Shown piece by piece: positions 1 to 13,166 of a DNA stretch of 64,000 nucleotides. Source of the DNA: Pocillopora verrucosa (taxonomy: Eukaryota; Cnidaria; Anthozoa; Scleractinia; Pocilloporidae); NCBI RefSeq assembly GCF_036669915.1, contig NC_089314.1, forward strand, positions 9,409,458 through 9,473,457. Direction: 5' to 3'. Position numbers and translations under genes: made by a program. The notes under the pieces are model-generated. The model worked only from the letters and a program-made list of their open reading frames with translations, ran no database searches and was not told the DNA's origin. Numbering within the stretch: the first letter of the stretch is position 1; every line of letters begins with the position of its first letter.

Positions 1-3000
1 TGGACGACGTTTTGCCTACTCACGTCCTCCTGGCTGTCGAAGTTTCTTTATTTTCCTTCAGCACCGTTCTTCTTCCTGCTGCAGCCAACGCTTGGCTTAT
101 TTTAGTTGCGACTCCTGTTGTCGCAATTGTGTTATATTATGGACGATATTATATGAGGTCATCTCGTGAAATCAAAAGATTGGAGGCTATCACCTGCAGC
201 CCTGTATATTCGCACATTTCAGAGACCATCGCTGGACTTGAAATAATTCGCTCATCTCAAATGGAGCAGCGTTTCTTGAAAAGTCTCTTCAAGTAAGTTG
301 GAATCTAAAACCAAAGATAAATTATTTTGAAAGAAAATAAATGAAAAAGCAAGTTAAATATCTGCTCTTCATTGCGAAAATTAAGAGTTTGAAATATTTT
401 GAAATTGATAATAACTTTTTATAACACACTTTCGATCTGAGCCGCTACGTTTCTACTGCCCACTAAAACTAATTTCTTTATAGTGATACATGTCACCTTA
501 TAACGCTTTATGCTCAGATTTGACTCCCTGATATTCAACAGTTGTGAAGATAAATACTATCTTTAATAAATCGAAAAGTCGCCACCCACAACTGTAGTGA
601 ATACATCGTGAGACAAAGGATGAAACTTTGTAACAAGTATAATTGCCTCCTTCAATGCCTACAGCTTTTTTTATCTTGGTTCATACAACTCGGACTTTTA
701 ATTCTGTACTGACGAGAAATTAATTTTTTCCTTCATGGAGGCGTTGCTAAATAATTAGCATCGAATGGCCTAAGTTACCTCGGGAGAGAGTTCATTTGTG
801 ATACGCGTACTTAATAAAAAAAATTACTAAAATAATTTTATCCGTCTAAAATAATAGATGAAATGGTAAATTAAAAGGACACCAGAAAGGAAAGGGCAGA
901 TTACATTGCATTACTGGAATCCTTTGATAGCGTATATGTCTATGCATTCAACTGAATTCTTTTCATCTTTTAAGATACCAGGATGAAAACACATCAGCTT
1001 TAATCATGGTAGTAACAAGCACACAATGGCTTACTGTACGCATGACACTTGCATGCAGTTTAATGATAGCTGCAGCAGCAATTGGTGCAGTTCTTGTCAC
1101 TCAAAGCCCAGGTAACGTTTGCATCAATTTTTCAGAACTTAGTAGGTCCTTTAGTTAAAGTAACTGGTAGCTTTTGTTGGTGTTGGAAATAATAACTGAG
1201 TTCCTGCTCTGCGGTTGGCGGACAATGGACAGATAGACGGACTGACAAAGACTGATACATATACACGACCTGAAGGTAAAAGCACGCACGGGCAGGTAGC
1301 CAGGAAGATAAATGAACAAACAGTGGTGGGTTAACAGACACAAATTGAAAGACTTGTAGGACCTAATCACAGACACATAGAAATACGAACTGACAGAAAT
1401 ACAAACAGACAGACAGTAACAGCCAAATAAACAGACAGAAGGATCTAATTGAACCGACAGGCATAGAGATTGACAGCCAGGTAGAAAACCGGCGAACGCG
1501 TAGACAAAGAACAGCGAGAAAGAAGTACGGCAAGAAAGCACTTCGCACCTCAAGAATTTCTGGTTATATTATATTCATTATTGAAATGATACTTTAGCTT
1601 TGGCAGGGATGTCCCTTTCTTTCTTGCTTGAGTCATTGGATGAGGTCCAGTATGGCGTCAAAGTAAGTTCTGACGTTGAGAACTACATGACTTCAGTTGA
1701 GAGAGTAATGTGGTACACCACTTTAGAGGCTGAGCCAGGATATAGCACAAGAACCTGTCCTCCTTCGTCTTGGCCGCAGCGGGGTGACATAACCATCCGC
1801 AAGATGTCCCTGAGGTACATTAAAGGTGGTCCTCTAGTTTTGAAAGACATCAGTTTCTCTGTTGCTGATAAGGAGAAGATAGGTATTGCAGGCAGAACGG
1901 GAGCTGGCAAGTCATCCATTATTGCTGCACTTTTGCGCATGCCTGAACCAGAAGGAAAGGTTAGAATACGGTACTTCACACAACATATCCGAGGATTTTT
2001 ATGACATGAAAACCGAACCTTCTTTGCAACGTTCGGGACTAGTTTTGTGAAAACGCATGCGGGAAAGCGCCATTACTTAACATATTGCTGTAAACTCCAG
2101 TAAGCCATGAGCATCTAAAATATTTATGTACTGTAGTTGTGAAGAGAGTACCGATCAGATCCGCTGTGAGAAAACTAAAACTGAAACACCAATATTAATT
2201 CAATTTGGTGTTGTGTACTGATCTCATAAAGAAAATCCAAACAATCGTTTAGTTAGTATCGTTTAACAATCAATAGAATTTTGAGTAAAAGGGCGGGATG
2301 CAAGTCACTTCAACAATTGGTTTTCCAAGAAGACTTTCAAAAGCAAAGAATTGAAAATTGTGTTTATTGAATTGGAATCTGTTATTTAAAAACTGTCCTT
2401 TGTTAAACAACAAATTGCGTGGGCGAAACATGAAACATCAAGGTATGAGACTTTTGAAAGTTTGAAACCACATTACCACATTACATGATAAATATTCCTT
2501 ACATGATTTGATAATATTAATTACGATATTATTTACTTTCCATTTGTTGGTCACAGGTGTTAATTGACGGTGTCGATGTTGGAACTCTTAACCTTCAGAC
2601 GGCGCGGCGTTCCATGGCTGTTATTGCGCAGGACCCGGTTCTTTTTGGAGGTAGTTTGAGGAGAAACCTTGACCCATTTTCAGAGCATACAGATCTGGAG
2701 CTTTGGGCTGCTCTTGAAGACGTGCGGTTAAAAGCCATGGTGGAAAAGCTTCCTGGTCAGCTTGATTACCAGGTAAAGGAAGCAGGGTCCAACTTCAGTG
2801 TTGGTGAGAGGCAGCTGGTTTGTTTGGCTCGTGCATTGGTTCAGAAGTGCAAGATCATCGTCATGGATGAGGCCACTGCCAATGTAGATTTCAAGACAGA
2901 CAACCTGATTCAGCAAGTCATTCGTCACAAGTTTAAAGACTCCACAGTACTGACGATTGCTCATCGTCTGAACACCATTATGGACTATGACAAGGTGCTG

Positions 3001-3108
3001 ATTCTTGATGGCGGACGAGTGGTGGAATTTGACAAACCTGAAATTTTGATACAGAATGGTGGAATGTTCGCTGAACTGGTGAAGAATACCAATGAGGGGA
3101 AAATGTAA
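1..3108 (+). CDS. ABCC (MRP4-like) multidrug-resistance transporter, 3' part only
   Basis: Predicted ATP-driven exporter of organic anions in the plasma membrane. Only the last four exons are in the window: 1-292 (second transmembrane domain, entering mid-codon), 975-1111, 1598-1959 and 2557-3108; phases match at each join and all introns are GT-AG. Exon 1598-1959 holds the NBD2 Walker A motif GRTGAGKSS. Exon 2557-3108 holds the ABC signature (NFSVGERQLVCLARAL), Walker B (IIVMDEATANVD) and the switch histidine (TIAHRL). The NFSVG form of the second signature and the LDPFSEHTD segment are typical of ABCC4. The closest visible relative is the convergent gene at 5009-13166, with identical lengths for the 137-nt and 362-nt exons. 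Relative to that copy this one stops early, after AELVKNTNEGKM. The 5' half lies outside the window, so intactness cannot be judged. Confidence 0.9.
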
Positions 3109-5008
3109 GCCAAAGGAGTAAAGAGTAAAAAGTCCAAATCATGGAAAATACACTGACGAAAGGTTAAAAGTTGTTTTCAAGTCTCATCGCTGGGACAAAA
3201 ACGCCTTTTAGGAGCTTAATTGCGGCTGATTTGTTTTATTTTTTTTTCTTAGCTTCTTTGCCTAGCTGTAAACTGGTAATTGAAAAAAACAACTGTGCAG
3301 GTGTAAGCTGACGGATACAGGAATTTTTGTTGTCATCCTTGCTACACGCCCACAAATAGTCATCTCAATTATTCTTCTTTTGTTGTTATGGAATTAATCA
3401 AGATTGATTTTGTACGAAGTGAAAATAAAATTCGATTTTTTCCTCAAAAATTCTGGATTTGTTTCTTAATGTGCTTTTTGGTAATTGTATGAAACCATTA
3501 AACACCAATACATGTTCTTCCCTTTCGCTCATATCACAAAGTTTGAGAGTCATCCCATATTGGCCTTAAGAAGTATGCTAGCCTAATACCACTCTTGCAT
3601 TAAATGCTTAGCTTGTATAATTCGTTTAAGTGTTTCGAATCAACTATTCTGCAATTAGATCTTGTTTATATGCCTTGGAGACCGGCGGGGCAACATTCCG
3701 AAAATTTTAAAGAGGGAAAGCGAGATATCAGTAGGTTGCGAAACCTTCAAGTAAGCTGTCGATGTAAGAGTTGAAGCAAGAGATTAAACCAAAGAGTAGG
3801 GTAATTCGGCAAGGAAAAGGGCTCGTCTCTCTTTTTCCAACGATTTTGAAAACTTGATTTGAAATGATCTCGCAAATGTGTAGTGGTGAACCCTTAATGA
3901 TAGGTTTCACAGTCACAAAAACTTGACAATGTATTCTTGATTGTGAGAACGCGTTTTTTCAATTAGTTTTTGACGATGGAACACACTTACCTTTTCCCCT
4001 TGTGTGCATAAATTAGCTTCTGGACTTTACAAGTGGGCAGCTTTCCAGTGGCTGCAGATGAATGGATTCTCAATGTTCCTGTCATATAAAAATTGCTCAG
4101 TGATGTGGATAAAAGCTGAGTATGCAGCTCATGAAAAATAATAATTTCTGATATGTACATAGTTTCTAATTTTGTGAAGTTTTAAATTCAGCAAAGGTCG
4201 TTTTCCAAGCACCACATAAAACCTCACTGATCCCTAACCTCTAACGTTCTGGGTCGCAGTAACCCAATTTTACATGACTGCAATGATGCAAGAGATGGAT
4301 TTCACAAAAATCTAGATCTCTTGGATAAAGTGAAACTCCAGGAGGTGCTTTCTATTCAATTACGATAAATGGTACGATGCAAGGACCCAACATCTCAAAA
4401 GGATAAAAAAAAAAAAAGGGAATAGGAGAATCTCCAAACTGCCCTTTCTAACCTCTGAGCATCATTCGATACAAAATTTATTGTTTTTTTTCCTGCTACA
4501 ATTCTCTGAAGATCATTATGCTTGAGTACGGTTATAATCTGTTAAATCACGAAAACATCTCACTAGATCATGAATAAGCATCTAAAATTTCTTGGCTATT
4601 TCAGAGTTCATCGTTTCCATTTTGCGACCAAAGTCACAAGCGATAGAGTTAAGCAAACAAAAAAATCATGCATGAAAACACAATTACATACAACTTGCAC
4701 AATGAGTAATAAGTGACAAATTCTAAACTTCTCGAGAATGATTGAAATTCTCTTTTAGTCTTTATAATATCAACCGTGATTAAAATTCCATCTTATTGGT
4801 GCACGAGCAGCAGTTACTGAGATGGCCACCACTGACATGCAAAAAGTATAAGGAAACATTCCTGTGTCTTTCAGCCAAGCCCTGCTCAGTTTCTTTCCAT
4901 TACTAGTGTACAGCTAGGGAAAGGAGGAGAGGAAAAAAATTCAGCTGCAATTTAACATCTGAAAGGTGTTTCTGTCCTCTACCATGGGATTTCTTTTTTG
5001 ATGCATTT
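3109..5008. other. Spacer between convergent ABCC genes
   Basis: AT-rich stretch shared by the two 3' ends. Just after the + gene stop, the sequence still aligns with the last 50 or so coding bases of the - gene, so the start of this spacer is former coding sequence. No further gene, RNA or transposon was recognised; the short frame at 3728-3916 on - has no coding character. Confidence 0.6.
3424..3429 (+). promoter_or_regulatory. Candidate polyadenylation signal AATAAA of the + strand ABCC gene
   Basis: A canonical AATAAA hexamer about 315 bases after the stop codon. It is the first clear one seen downstream of the gene. Inference from motif and position only. Confidence 0.4.
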
Positions 5009-8000
5009 TCAATGATTTGGACCTTCACTCTTAACTCCATTGGCTTCACTTTTCCTTGCATAGGAATTTTTCACCAGTTCAGCGAATATTCCACCATTCT
5101 GTATCAAAATTTCAGGTTTATCAAATTCCACCATTCGTCCGCCATCTAGAATCAGCACCTTGTCATAATCCATAATGATGTTCAGGCGATGAGCAATGGT
5201 CAGCACTGTGGAGTCTTTAAATTTGTGACGAATAACTTCCTGGATCAAGTTGTCTGTCTTGAAGTCTACATTGGCAGTGGCCTCATCCATGACGATTATC
5301 TTGCTCTTCTGAACCAATGCACGAGCCAAACAGACTAGCTGCCTCTCACCAACACTGAAATTAGACCCGGTTTCGTTCACCCTGTACTCAAGCTGACCAG
5401 GAAGCTTTTCCACCATGGCTTTTAACTGCACTTCTTCAAGAGCAGTCCAAAGATCCAGATCTGTTTGCACTGAAAATGGGTCAAGGTTTCTCCTCAAGCT
5501 ACCTCCAAAGAGAACCGGGTCCTGCGCAATAACAGCCATGGAACGCCGCGCCGTCTGAAGGTTAAGAGTTCCGACATCGACACCGTCAATTAACACCTGT
5601 GACCAACAAATGGAAAGTTAACTACATCGTAATAAAATTTTCGAACTATTTGATGATTATCTATCATGGATTGCTCTTCAATATTTTTAAATGTCTTATT
5701 CTCTACGCTAGGTTGTTCAAAGCTTGGTTAATAAAACCAACGGTTATTCTGAAATCTGATCTCAGATTTTTCTTGAGTACGCCTCAGCCGGTACTCAAGA
5801 CAGAGGGCACAGTTTTTCCAAATAAGAACCGACCTAGGCTGGTGAATGACATTTTCATTTTTTTTCAAAACTTAGCGAAATTCTCTCCGAAAAAGTGCGA
5901 ATGCTTTAGGGCCGTAAATACGGCAAGATCTTCCATAAACTGAACAATTTTTGAGCGAGTAAATGCCAGTTAAAATAGAGGTGATGCAAATAACAGAGAG
6001 AGGCTTCACATTTCATTTGCGTTATGATAAAAGTGATTTAAAAGGCTTCCAAACAAACTTTGAAACATTATTTTTACAAGTATCTGTCACAATCTGACAC
6101 CTGTCAATTAGAGAGCGTGTAAGAAAAAAGGACTGGAGGACTTTGGCAAGGACTGTTACGACAATGTTTTCTTCAAAAACAGTCAATGATCTCACGGCAA
6201 GTATTATTCACTCTCGTCGACGATTAATTCATGTACGAAGATTTACCTCTGTTCATTAAGTAAACGGCAAGGAAAGTAATTTTAAGTTAATTCAAATTTT
6301 TTTTATTTTGAAGTTGTGAGAGTCTGCTCGTTTGTTTGCTGCAATAGCGTGTGTAAATCTGGTCTTTCCTCCACAAAAACTAAATTCGAATGATACACTC
6401 CAATTAGGCACAAGGGGATTTAATGCGGCCTTTTCTCATCGAATTCCTTCAGTTTCTGTTGTGCAGCTTATGGTACAAATGTCTAAATTTAATGGACTTG
6501 GAAAGACTCACCGAGAGCGTGTATTTGTTGTAGAACTGAAATTAAAACTTCGTTCGCCCTTTCTCTACGAACAAATTGTTTGAGAAAATTCATTTATTAA
6601 ATGAATGAAAGTTCCATCGATTAGTTCAACTGTAACCAAATACCTCACGTTTTAACTTTCTAGACACTTTTTGTGAACTATTAAAATTTATTGCAGACGG
6701 TTTTTCAGGCGCTTGTCAACCAACGTAATGACAGTACTGCTCATACAAAAAGATTATTCTGAAACCAATATTTTTCTGTCAACCAAAGTGATTTGAGAGA
6801 GAGAAAAAGAGAGGATTAATAAGTTATTTATCGGCTTGAGGTAGTGACCGACGTCTTTGCTTAAAATACTGCCCAGCTGGAAAAACGATATATATTTATG
6901 AAAAATGGCAACGAAAGTAGGGATGTACTCGGCGATTCACGAAAGCGTTACCGTTTCCCGTGGGCAGAGATAGGAAAATACGGACCGCATAAAGAACCAA
7001 TCAGATTGCAGGATCCCTTACCGTGCCCTTTGAGATAAAAATAAATAACACTATTTCTGTTTGATTTTCAGTGTGGTATGGTAGTGCCAATTTTTCCGAA
7101 AAATGAATAAATTAATTATTAAATAAGTGAATCTAATTCATTAGTTACTTTAGAAAAATTCCCTAATTACATTACAAAAAAATAAAACTACTCGAAAATA
7201 TGGTTGCTAGTTACTTTACAATTAAAAAAAATCGTTATCAACGTTATTTTGAAGAAGCATTTTGAAAGTCGAATACAACTATTAATCTTTAAAATCTTTA
7301 AATTCATCGAGGGCTTACACAAAATTATCTAAAGCGTTCCTTTTGTTATCGCAGCAGAACATCGAAAAGAATAAAGCCATCTGCTGCTGTATTTTCTCTC
7401 AGTATTTCAAATCGGTATAAGCTGCAGACACCTTTCACAACCAATCGTAACCTAATCATGTCATTCAGATATCCACTAAGATTAAAACCGTGAATAACCT
7501 TTAAAGTGAGAAGTAAACGATCCTGAATACACATATCGTTCGAAGAGCATTGACTAACTCGCTATAAAAGCGACACAACGCCACCTTTTATTTAACAAAG
7601 GAAGCAGATGACAGATTCTGATTCAGAAGTGACTTAAGCTGAAAAAGTGTTCGAAAGCAACCCCCTTCGGAAAAAAAGGAATCAGTTCATAAAAATGGCT
7701 AATTAAGGTCATCAATGGCTTTGGTCATGCAAATAATGACACCGATAAGGCTATTACAATCTGGGGATTTTCAATACGTCATGAGCAATCACACTTGAAA
7801 TCAAGACATGACCGCATTGTTTTTTCGCATGCGTTTTTGCGACATCAGTTTAGAGCATTGGGTTCGTTTTTTAACATTTAAAGACTGCGTAGATACCTAA
7901 TGTGAAATAACCTATTCTAACCTCTCCTTCTGGTTCAGGCATGCGTAAAAGGGCTGCGACAATGGATGACTTGCCAGCTCCTGTTCTGCCTGCAATACCT

Positions 8001-11000
8001 ATCTTCTCCTTGTCAGCGATGGACACGCTGATGTCTTTCAAAACCAGGGGACCACCTTTGGTGTACCTTAGGGACATCCTGCTGATGGTTAGGTTACCCC
8101 GCTGCGGCCAGGACGATGGAGGACAAGATCTTGTGCTATATCCTGGCTCAGCTTCTAAAGCAGTATACCACATTACTCTCTCTACAGATGTCATATTGTT
8201 TTCAACTTCAGAACTTACTTTGACGCCGTACTGTACCTCATCCAACGATTCAAGCAAGAACGAAAGCGACATCCCTGCCAAAGCTAAAAGATGGTTTTTG
8301 ATAAGATCATCGGTATGATTAAGGCGGAAACGCTTCTTTATCGTTTTTATAATGTCTATGTTTTGCGTCCGCACGTCCATCTATGTTACTGGTTTTCTAC
8401 CCGGCTTTCAATCTTTATGCCTTTCGGTTCAATTAGATTTGTCTTTCTGTTTATTTGGCTAGCTGTCACTATGTCTGTTTATTTTCTCTTTTGTCACTTC
8501 GTGTTTCTTTGTGTCTGTGTTTAGGTCCAACGTGGTATGTAGTAGTTCAATTTTTGTCTGTTAATTTCATTATGTTTGTTCATTTGTCTTTCTGGATGCT
8601 TAGACCTGCATAGCTTTGCCTTTCTCTGTCTATCAGCTTTTGACAGCCCATTGGTCTTTCGCTTCATCGCTTCGCCACCAATCACTGAGCAGAACTTCAG
8701 CAAAAATTTGTTTCTAAAACGGTCGCATCTTAGAAACTCTGAAAAATGGTGCAACGTTACCTGGGCTTTGAGTGACAAGAACTGCGCCAATTGCCGCTGC
8801 AGCTATCATTAGACTGCAAGCAGTAGTCATGCGCACACTAAGCCACTGTGTGCTGGTGATTACCATGATTGCAGCTGATGTGTTTTCATCCTGGTGTCTT
8901 AGAAGATGAAAAGAATCAAGTTGAATGGTAAGACATTTACACTAAAAAAATCCATGAGAATTTGGGATGAGAAAATGGGGAAAAATGTTGAAAGAACCCA
9001 ATAAGGCAGGGTAATCTCCCTTTCTCTCTCTAGTTTTTTGTCATTTTACCTGGTATTTGACATGGTTAAAATCACTACAACAGTTATCCTTACCAGCCAA
9101 TCACAGCTGAGCACTTAGCTTTAAAAGGTGACACGTCCCCAGTAGAAAGGACAACAACAGTATGCATTACCAAAGTCACGATTTGCATTAGAAGTGAGTT
9201 AATCATGAAAAAACAATAAGTAATCATTACCAAGTTTCATTACCAAATCTCGAACAGCTTTATCAGGGGTTTTAGACTGTACACTTACCTAAATAGACTC
9301 TTCAAGAAACCCTGCTCCATTTGAGATGAGCGAATTACTTCAAGTCCGGCGACGGTTTCTAAAATGTGTGAATATACAGGGCTGCAGGTGATAGCCTCCA
9401 ATCGTTTAATTTCACGAGATGACTTTATATAATATCGTCCATAACATAAGACAACTGCAACGACAGGAATTGCCACTAAAATAAGCCAGGCGTTGGCTGC
9501 AATAGGAAGAAGAACGGTGCTGATGGAGAATAAAGAGACTTCCACAGCCAGGAGAAAGCGAGTAGGCAAATCATCGTCCATGACACTGATATCTTTAGAA
9601 AAACGATTTAAAATGCGTCCAACTGGAGTTTTGTCGAAAAACAGAACTGGTGCCTTTAGGACAGCCAAGACCATCTTGTTATGCAACATTTCAGAAGCTA
9701 GGAGGAGTGTAAGACAAACAAGGAAAGACACAACTATGTTGCCCAAAAAGGATGATCCAACAAGAGCGCCGTATATTCCCAATGTCGTAAAGGATCTTTG
9801 TCCTTCCTGACTCATTTGCGTAACCTGGGAAGCCCACCAGTAAGAAGCAACCAGTAACCCTAAAGAGAACAAATGGAAAATAATAATCCTAAAAGGTATG
9901 TTACTGAAATTAAATCGTTGGAACGAGGAGTGAATACTTCCAGTAGAGATGAGCAGGTATCTATATTCTGAGAGAATCACTTTATTAACAATCTGGATTT
10001 CAAATACCTGGTACGTCGGCTCCAACATAAATATTTATCCAACGAAAAAAATTAATTTGCAATGCAGATCTGATTGGGCAACTATATTGGTTTCATAGAG
10101 ATCCTGTGAGGTAACCTTAACCAAAACAAATTAAAACTTCGATGTTACCCATACCAATGAAACTGGAACTATTTAATTACAATGTTGTTCTAATACCTTT
10201 TATGCCAAGAACAGCCAGAAAAAGGCAGAGTACAAAAGGAACTCTCAGGGCTGTCCTGATGTAGCTCCAATATATCTTCCAAGTAATGGAACCAGTATTG
10301 CGGTCTTCTTCCTCTACTTTTAAATTTTGATCCCCAAGGTCTTCTTCATGAGGAAGTTGAGTTGGTCTATGCGGGGGTGATTTGCATGTCGCCTTGGCAC
10401 TTTCTGTTTGGGAAACAAACTGAAAAGTTTTGGAATCTTCCTCCCTGAAGCAATGTCCTTCCTCGACTTGGACACCGTTGTTCAGCACCATTACGTTAGG
10501 TATGTGAGTTAAGTAGTTAAGCTGATGCGTCACCAAAACACGAATCCGGTTTGAGAGAAATCCACAAATGCAGTTATTAAAGAGATGCTTTCCAACTTTA
10601 GTATCCACTGCACTTAGGGGATCATCCAGCAAATAGATATCTGCAGCAGAATACAGTGCACGTGCTAAACTTACACGTACACGCTGACCACCACTGAGAC
10701 TTACACCACGGTGTCCTATTTCGGTCAAGTCTCCTTTAGAGAAGTTTTGTAGGTCTGGTTGCATACAGCAAACATCAAGAATTTCGTTGTAACGTTTAAT
10801 GTCAAGGTGTCTTCCAAAAAGAATGTTGTCTCTAACGGTGCCCGAGAAAACCCAGGGAATCTGTGGAACATATGCGACTGTTCCATTAAATGCCACTGTT
10901 CCACTGATAGTAGGTAGCTCTCCAAGAATTGCCATCAACAGAGAGGACTTTCCACTCCCTACTGGTCCTGTTACAGCTAACATCTCACCCTGGCTCACAA

Positions 11001-13166
11001 AAAATGTAACGTTCGTTAAAGCTCTCCTGTCTTCACGTTTGTCCCATGAAGCCGAGACTCGAACCATAGATAGCCCGTTCTTTTCTGTATCTATCTTCGT
11101 TGGAGTTTCAGATAAAGAGTGAAGTTTAGTGTCTCCAGATCTGAAGCTCTCTGGTCTGAAGACGGCTGTACTGCATCCTTTTCTTTTCAATCGCCTATCC
11201 TGCTTAGCGAATAGAGCCGATGTTAATCCAAACTGCCTTAACATGAACTTCTCGATTCTTTTGACGGCAATGTAGCCTTCGGCAACATAGGGCAGTGAGA
11301 AACCCATGGCCATTGTCACAGAATCATTTATTACATTAAGGCAGGACAGGATTGTAAACATTGCGAAAGCAGTGATCTGTTCCCCGGTAGCGATCAAAGT
11401 TATTATAGATAGCAGACTGGCCAATGGCGCTGTTGTGAAACCCACGGAATTTAAGCCGGAAACAATGAGCCCTCGTAGTTGGACAAACCACATTTCTCGC
11501 CTATGAAGGAAAATGATTGGCACATAAATAAGCTGGTCTTATTTCCTTTTGCTAAAACCGGGTCTTTTTTTTGGGACTTGAATCGGAGACTAAGATGTTA
11601 GGTATGAAAATATTACGCCTCGGTTGATCATCCCTTTCAATAAGCAACAAGGAGAAGCGTGGAAATGAAATCGTTTGAAAGCTAGTTTTTTTTAATGAAA
11701 ATATCAAAACAGGAATACGTCTAGACTTCAAGGCTTGAAAGCAAACGCCTTCGGAGCTGTAGATGTGGACTACGGATATAAAGCTATAAAATAACAAACC
11801 TTATGAATCAGTCACAAAAGTTTGCCTGGATCGAAGGTGGAATTAAAACCTCCCCGGTAATGGTATTCCGTACCACTAGGAACTTTGAATATAACTTCAG
11901 TACTTTCTTTGGTGTATTTTACCTCCTTAGTTGATTGATTATTTCAGCAAACTCCATTTCCCAGGCGTGTATTTTAACAGCCCGAACGTTATGAACAACC
12001 TCGTTCATAACTTCCAGTCTTTTGTCTCTGGCCTCTTGAGTTTTGAGGCGTAGCTTTCCACTTTGATGTGACAGTACAATGATGCAACAAATTAATACAA
12101 CATAAAATAAAACTCCGGCAAGAGCTTTCCATCCGATCAAGGTCAAAAGAACAGCGCAAGCAGCCAAAATCTCGATAGGAAAGAAAACGATATTGGATAA
12201 ATCCCAAACAGCTTTTTCGATCTTCCGAGCATCGTTTGACACAAGATTTATGGTCTTTCCTGTGATAATTTCCTGAACGTCACTACGCTTAAGCTTGGTT
12301 AGAATCTGCGTAAAAGAGAAATGTTACATAGCGTTTAGTGAATATCCCAGGCAGCTTATCTATCTAAACAGAATTACCATGAGTTGTTGAACCAGGGTTA
12401 GAAGTGGTTCTAAGATGTATCGGAAGGAATCCTATCACTGGAAGGAAACAAAAACATCGCTCCACGTAAACAATTAGACGAAATCAGCTGTTAGGGTAAG
12501 ACTCTTTCCATCCCACCCATTGAAATGAAGCTGTGTAAAAAGTAGCGGACCCTAGCGATAACAAGATCAAGAACGTAAAATTAGGAGCTACTTAACTATT
12601 CTTTGCTTCAAATCCGTGGCACTCACCTTTTTGTAGATAAGCCCGATGCACGCCACTTTCAGTCGTATCCCCCATATTTTTGTCATCCCAGTGTAGTGAT
12701 TCTTCGTCAGTCCCTTGGTTACAACAACAACAATTATACCACCAACAAATAGAATAGTAGAAACAGAATATCCCTGCTGTTCCTGCTCCAGGTATGACAA
12801 GAAAAACCACAGCAGCAGTGGTAGAAAAACGGAGGCAAGAAGTCTCAGTACTTTGAGAATAAACAGCGTCATGTACGCTCGCCATGAGAACATACGGGAT
12901 AATGCCCTCCACATGTGAGGTTTGCAACCTTGAGCTCGGCTGAAGTAAACTTCTCGTTGCCATTTAATTTCAAGTTTTAGAACGAGTTGATCCATACTGT
13001 CTTCCTCGCGAACGGGAAAAATGTCTTCCTTTCCCAGTGGTTTCCTGCTGCCAAGTTTTAAGACGGTGTTCATCCACTGTAGTGTTACTCGGGAGAGCCA
13101 GTTTGCAGAGTCATAAGGATGTGGGGCTGTAAAACGACTGCTACCCACCGGTTCATCCCTTTCCAT
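5009..13166 (-). CDS. ABCC (MRP4-like) multidrug-resistance transporter, complete
   Basis: Predicted full-length ATP-driven organic-anion exporter with a TMD-NBD-TMD-NBD layout and no TMD0. Seven exons on -: 13166-12627, 12305-11923, 11500-10197, 9859-9289, 8897-8761, 8283-7922, 5596-5009. All junctions are GT-AG, phases agree, and the sum is 3885 nt (1294 residues), close to the roughly 1,325 of vertebrate ABCC4. The start MERDEPVGSS is followed by the ABCC N-terminal pattern NWLSRVTLQWMNTVL. NBD1 (exon 3) has Walker A GPVGSGKSS, signature LSGGQRVRVSLARAL and Walker B IYLLDDPLSAVD. NBD2 has GRTGAGKSS (exon 6), then NFSVGERQLVCLARAL, IIVMDEATANVD and TIAHRL (exon 7). No broken motif is visible, so both ATP sites look competent. 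It faces a near-duplicate on +, with homologous introns. Family assignment is firm; the exact ortholog and substrate are inference. Confidence 0.93.

Noticed and set aside
1132..1553. Overlapping - strand frames rich in Ser, Cys and Leu
   Set aside because: They lie in an ABCC intron with CAGACAGA-type low complexity; the homologous intron in the other copy does not keep the frame.
7871..8524. Plus-strand frames over the ABCC exon
   Set aside because: They are antisense shadows of the conserved NBD2 exon and its intron.
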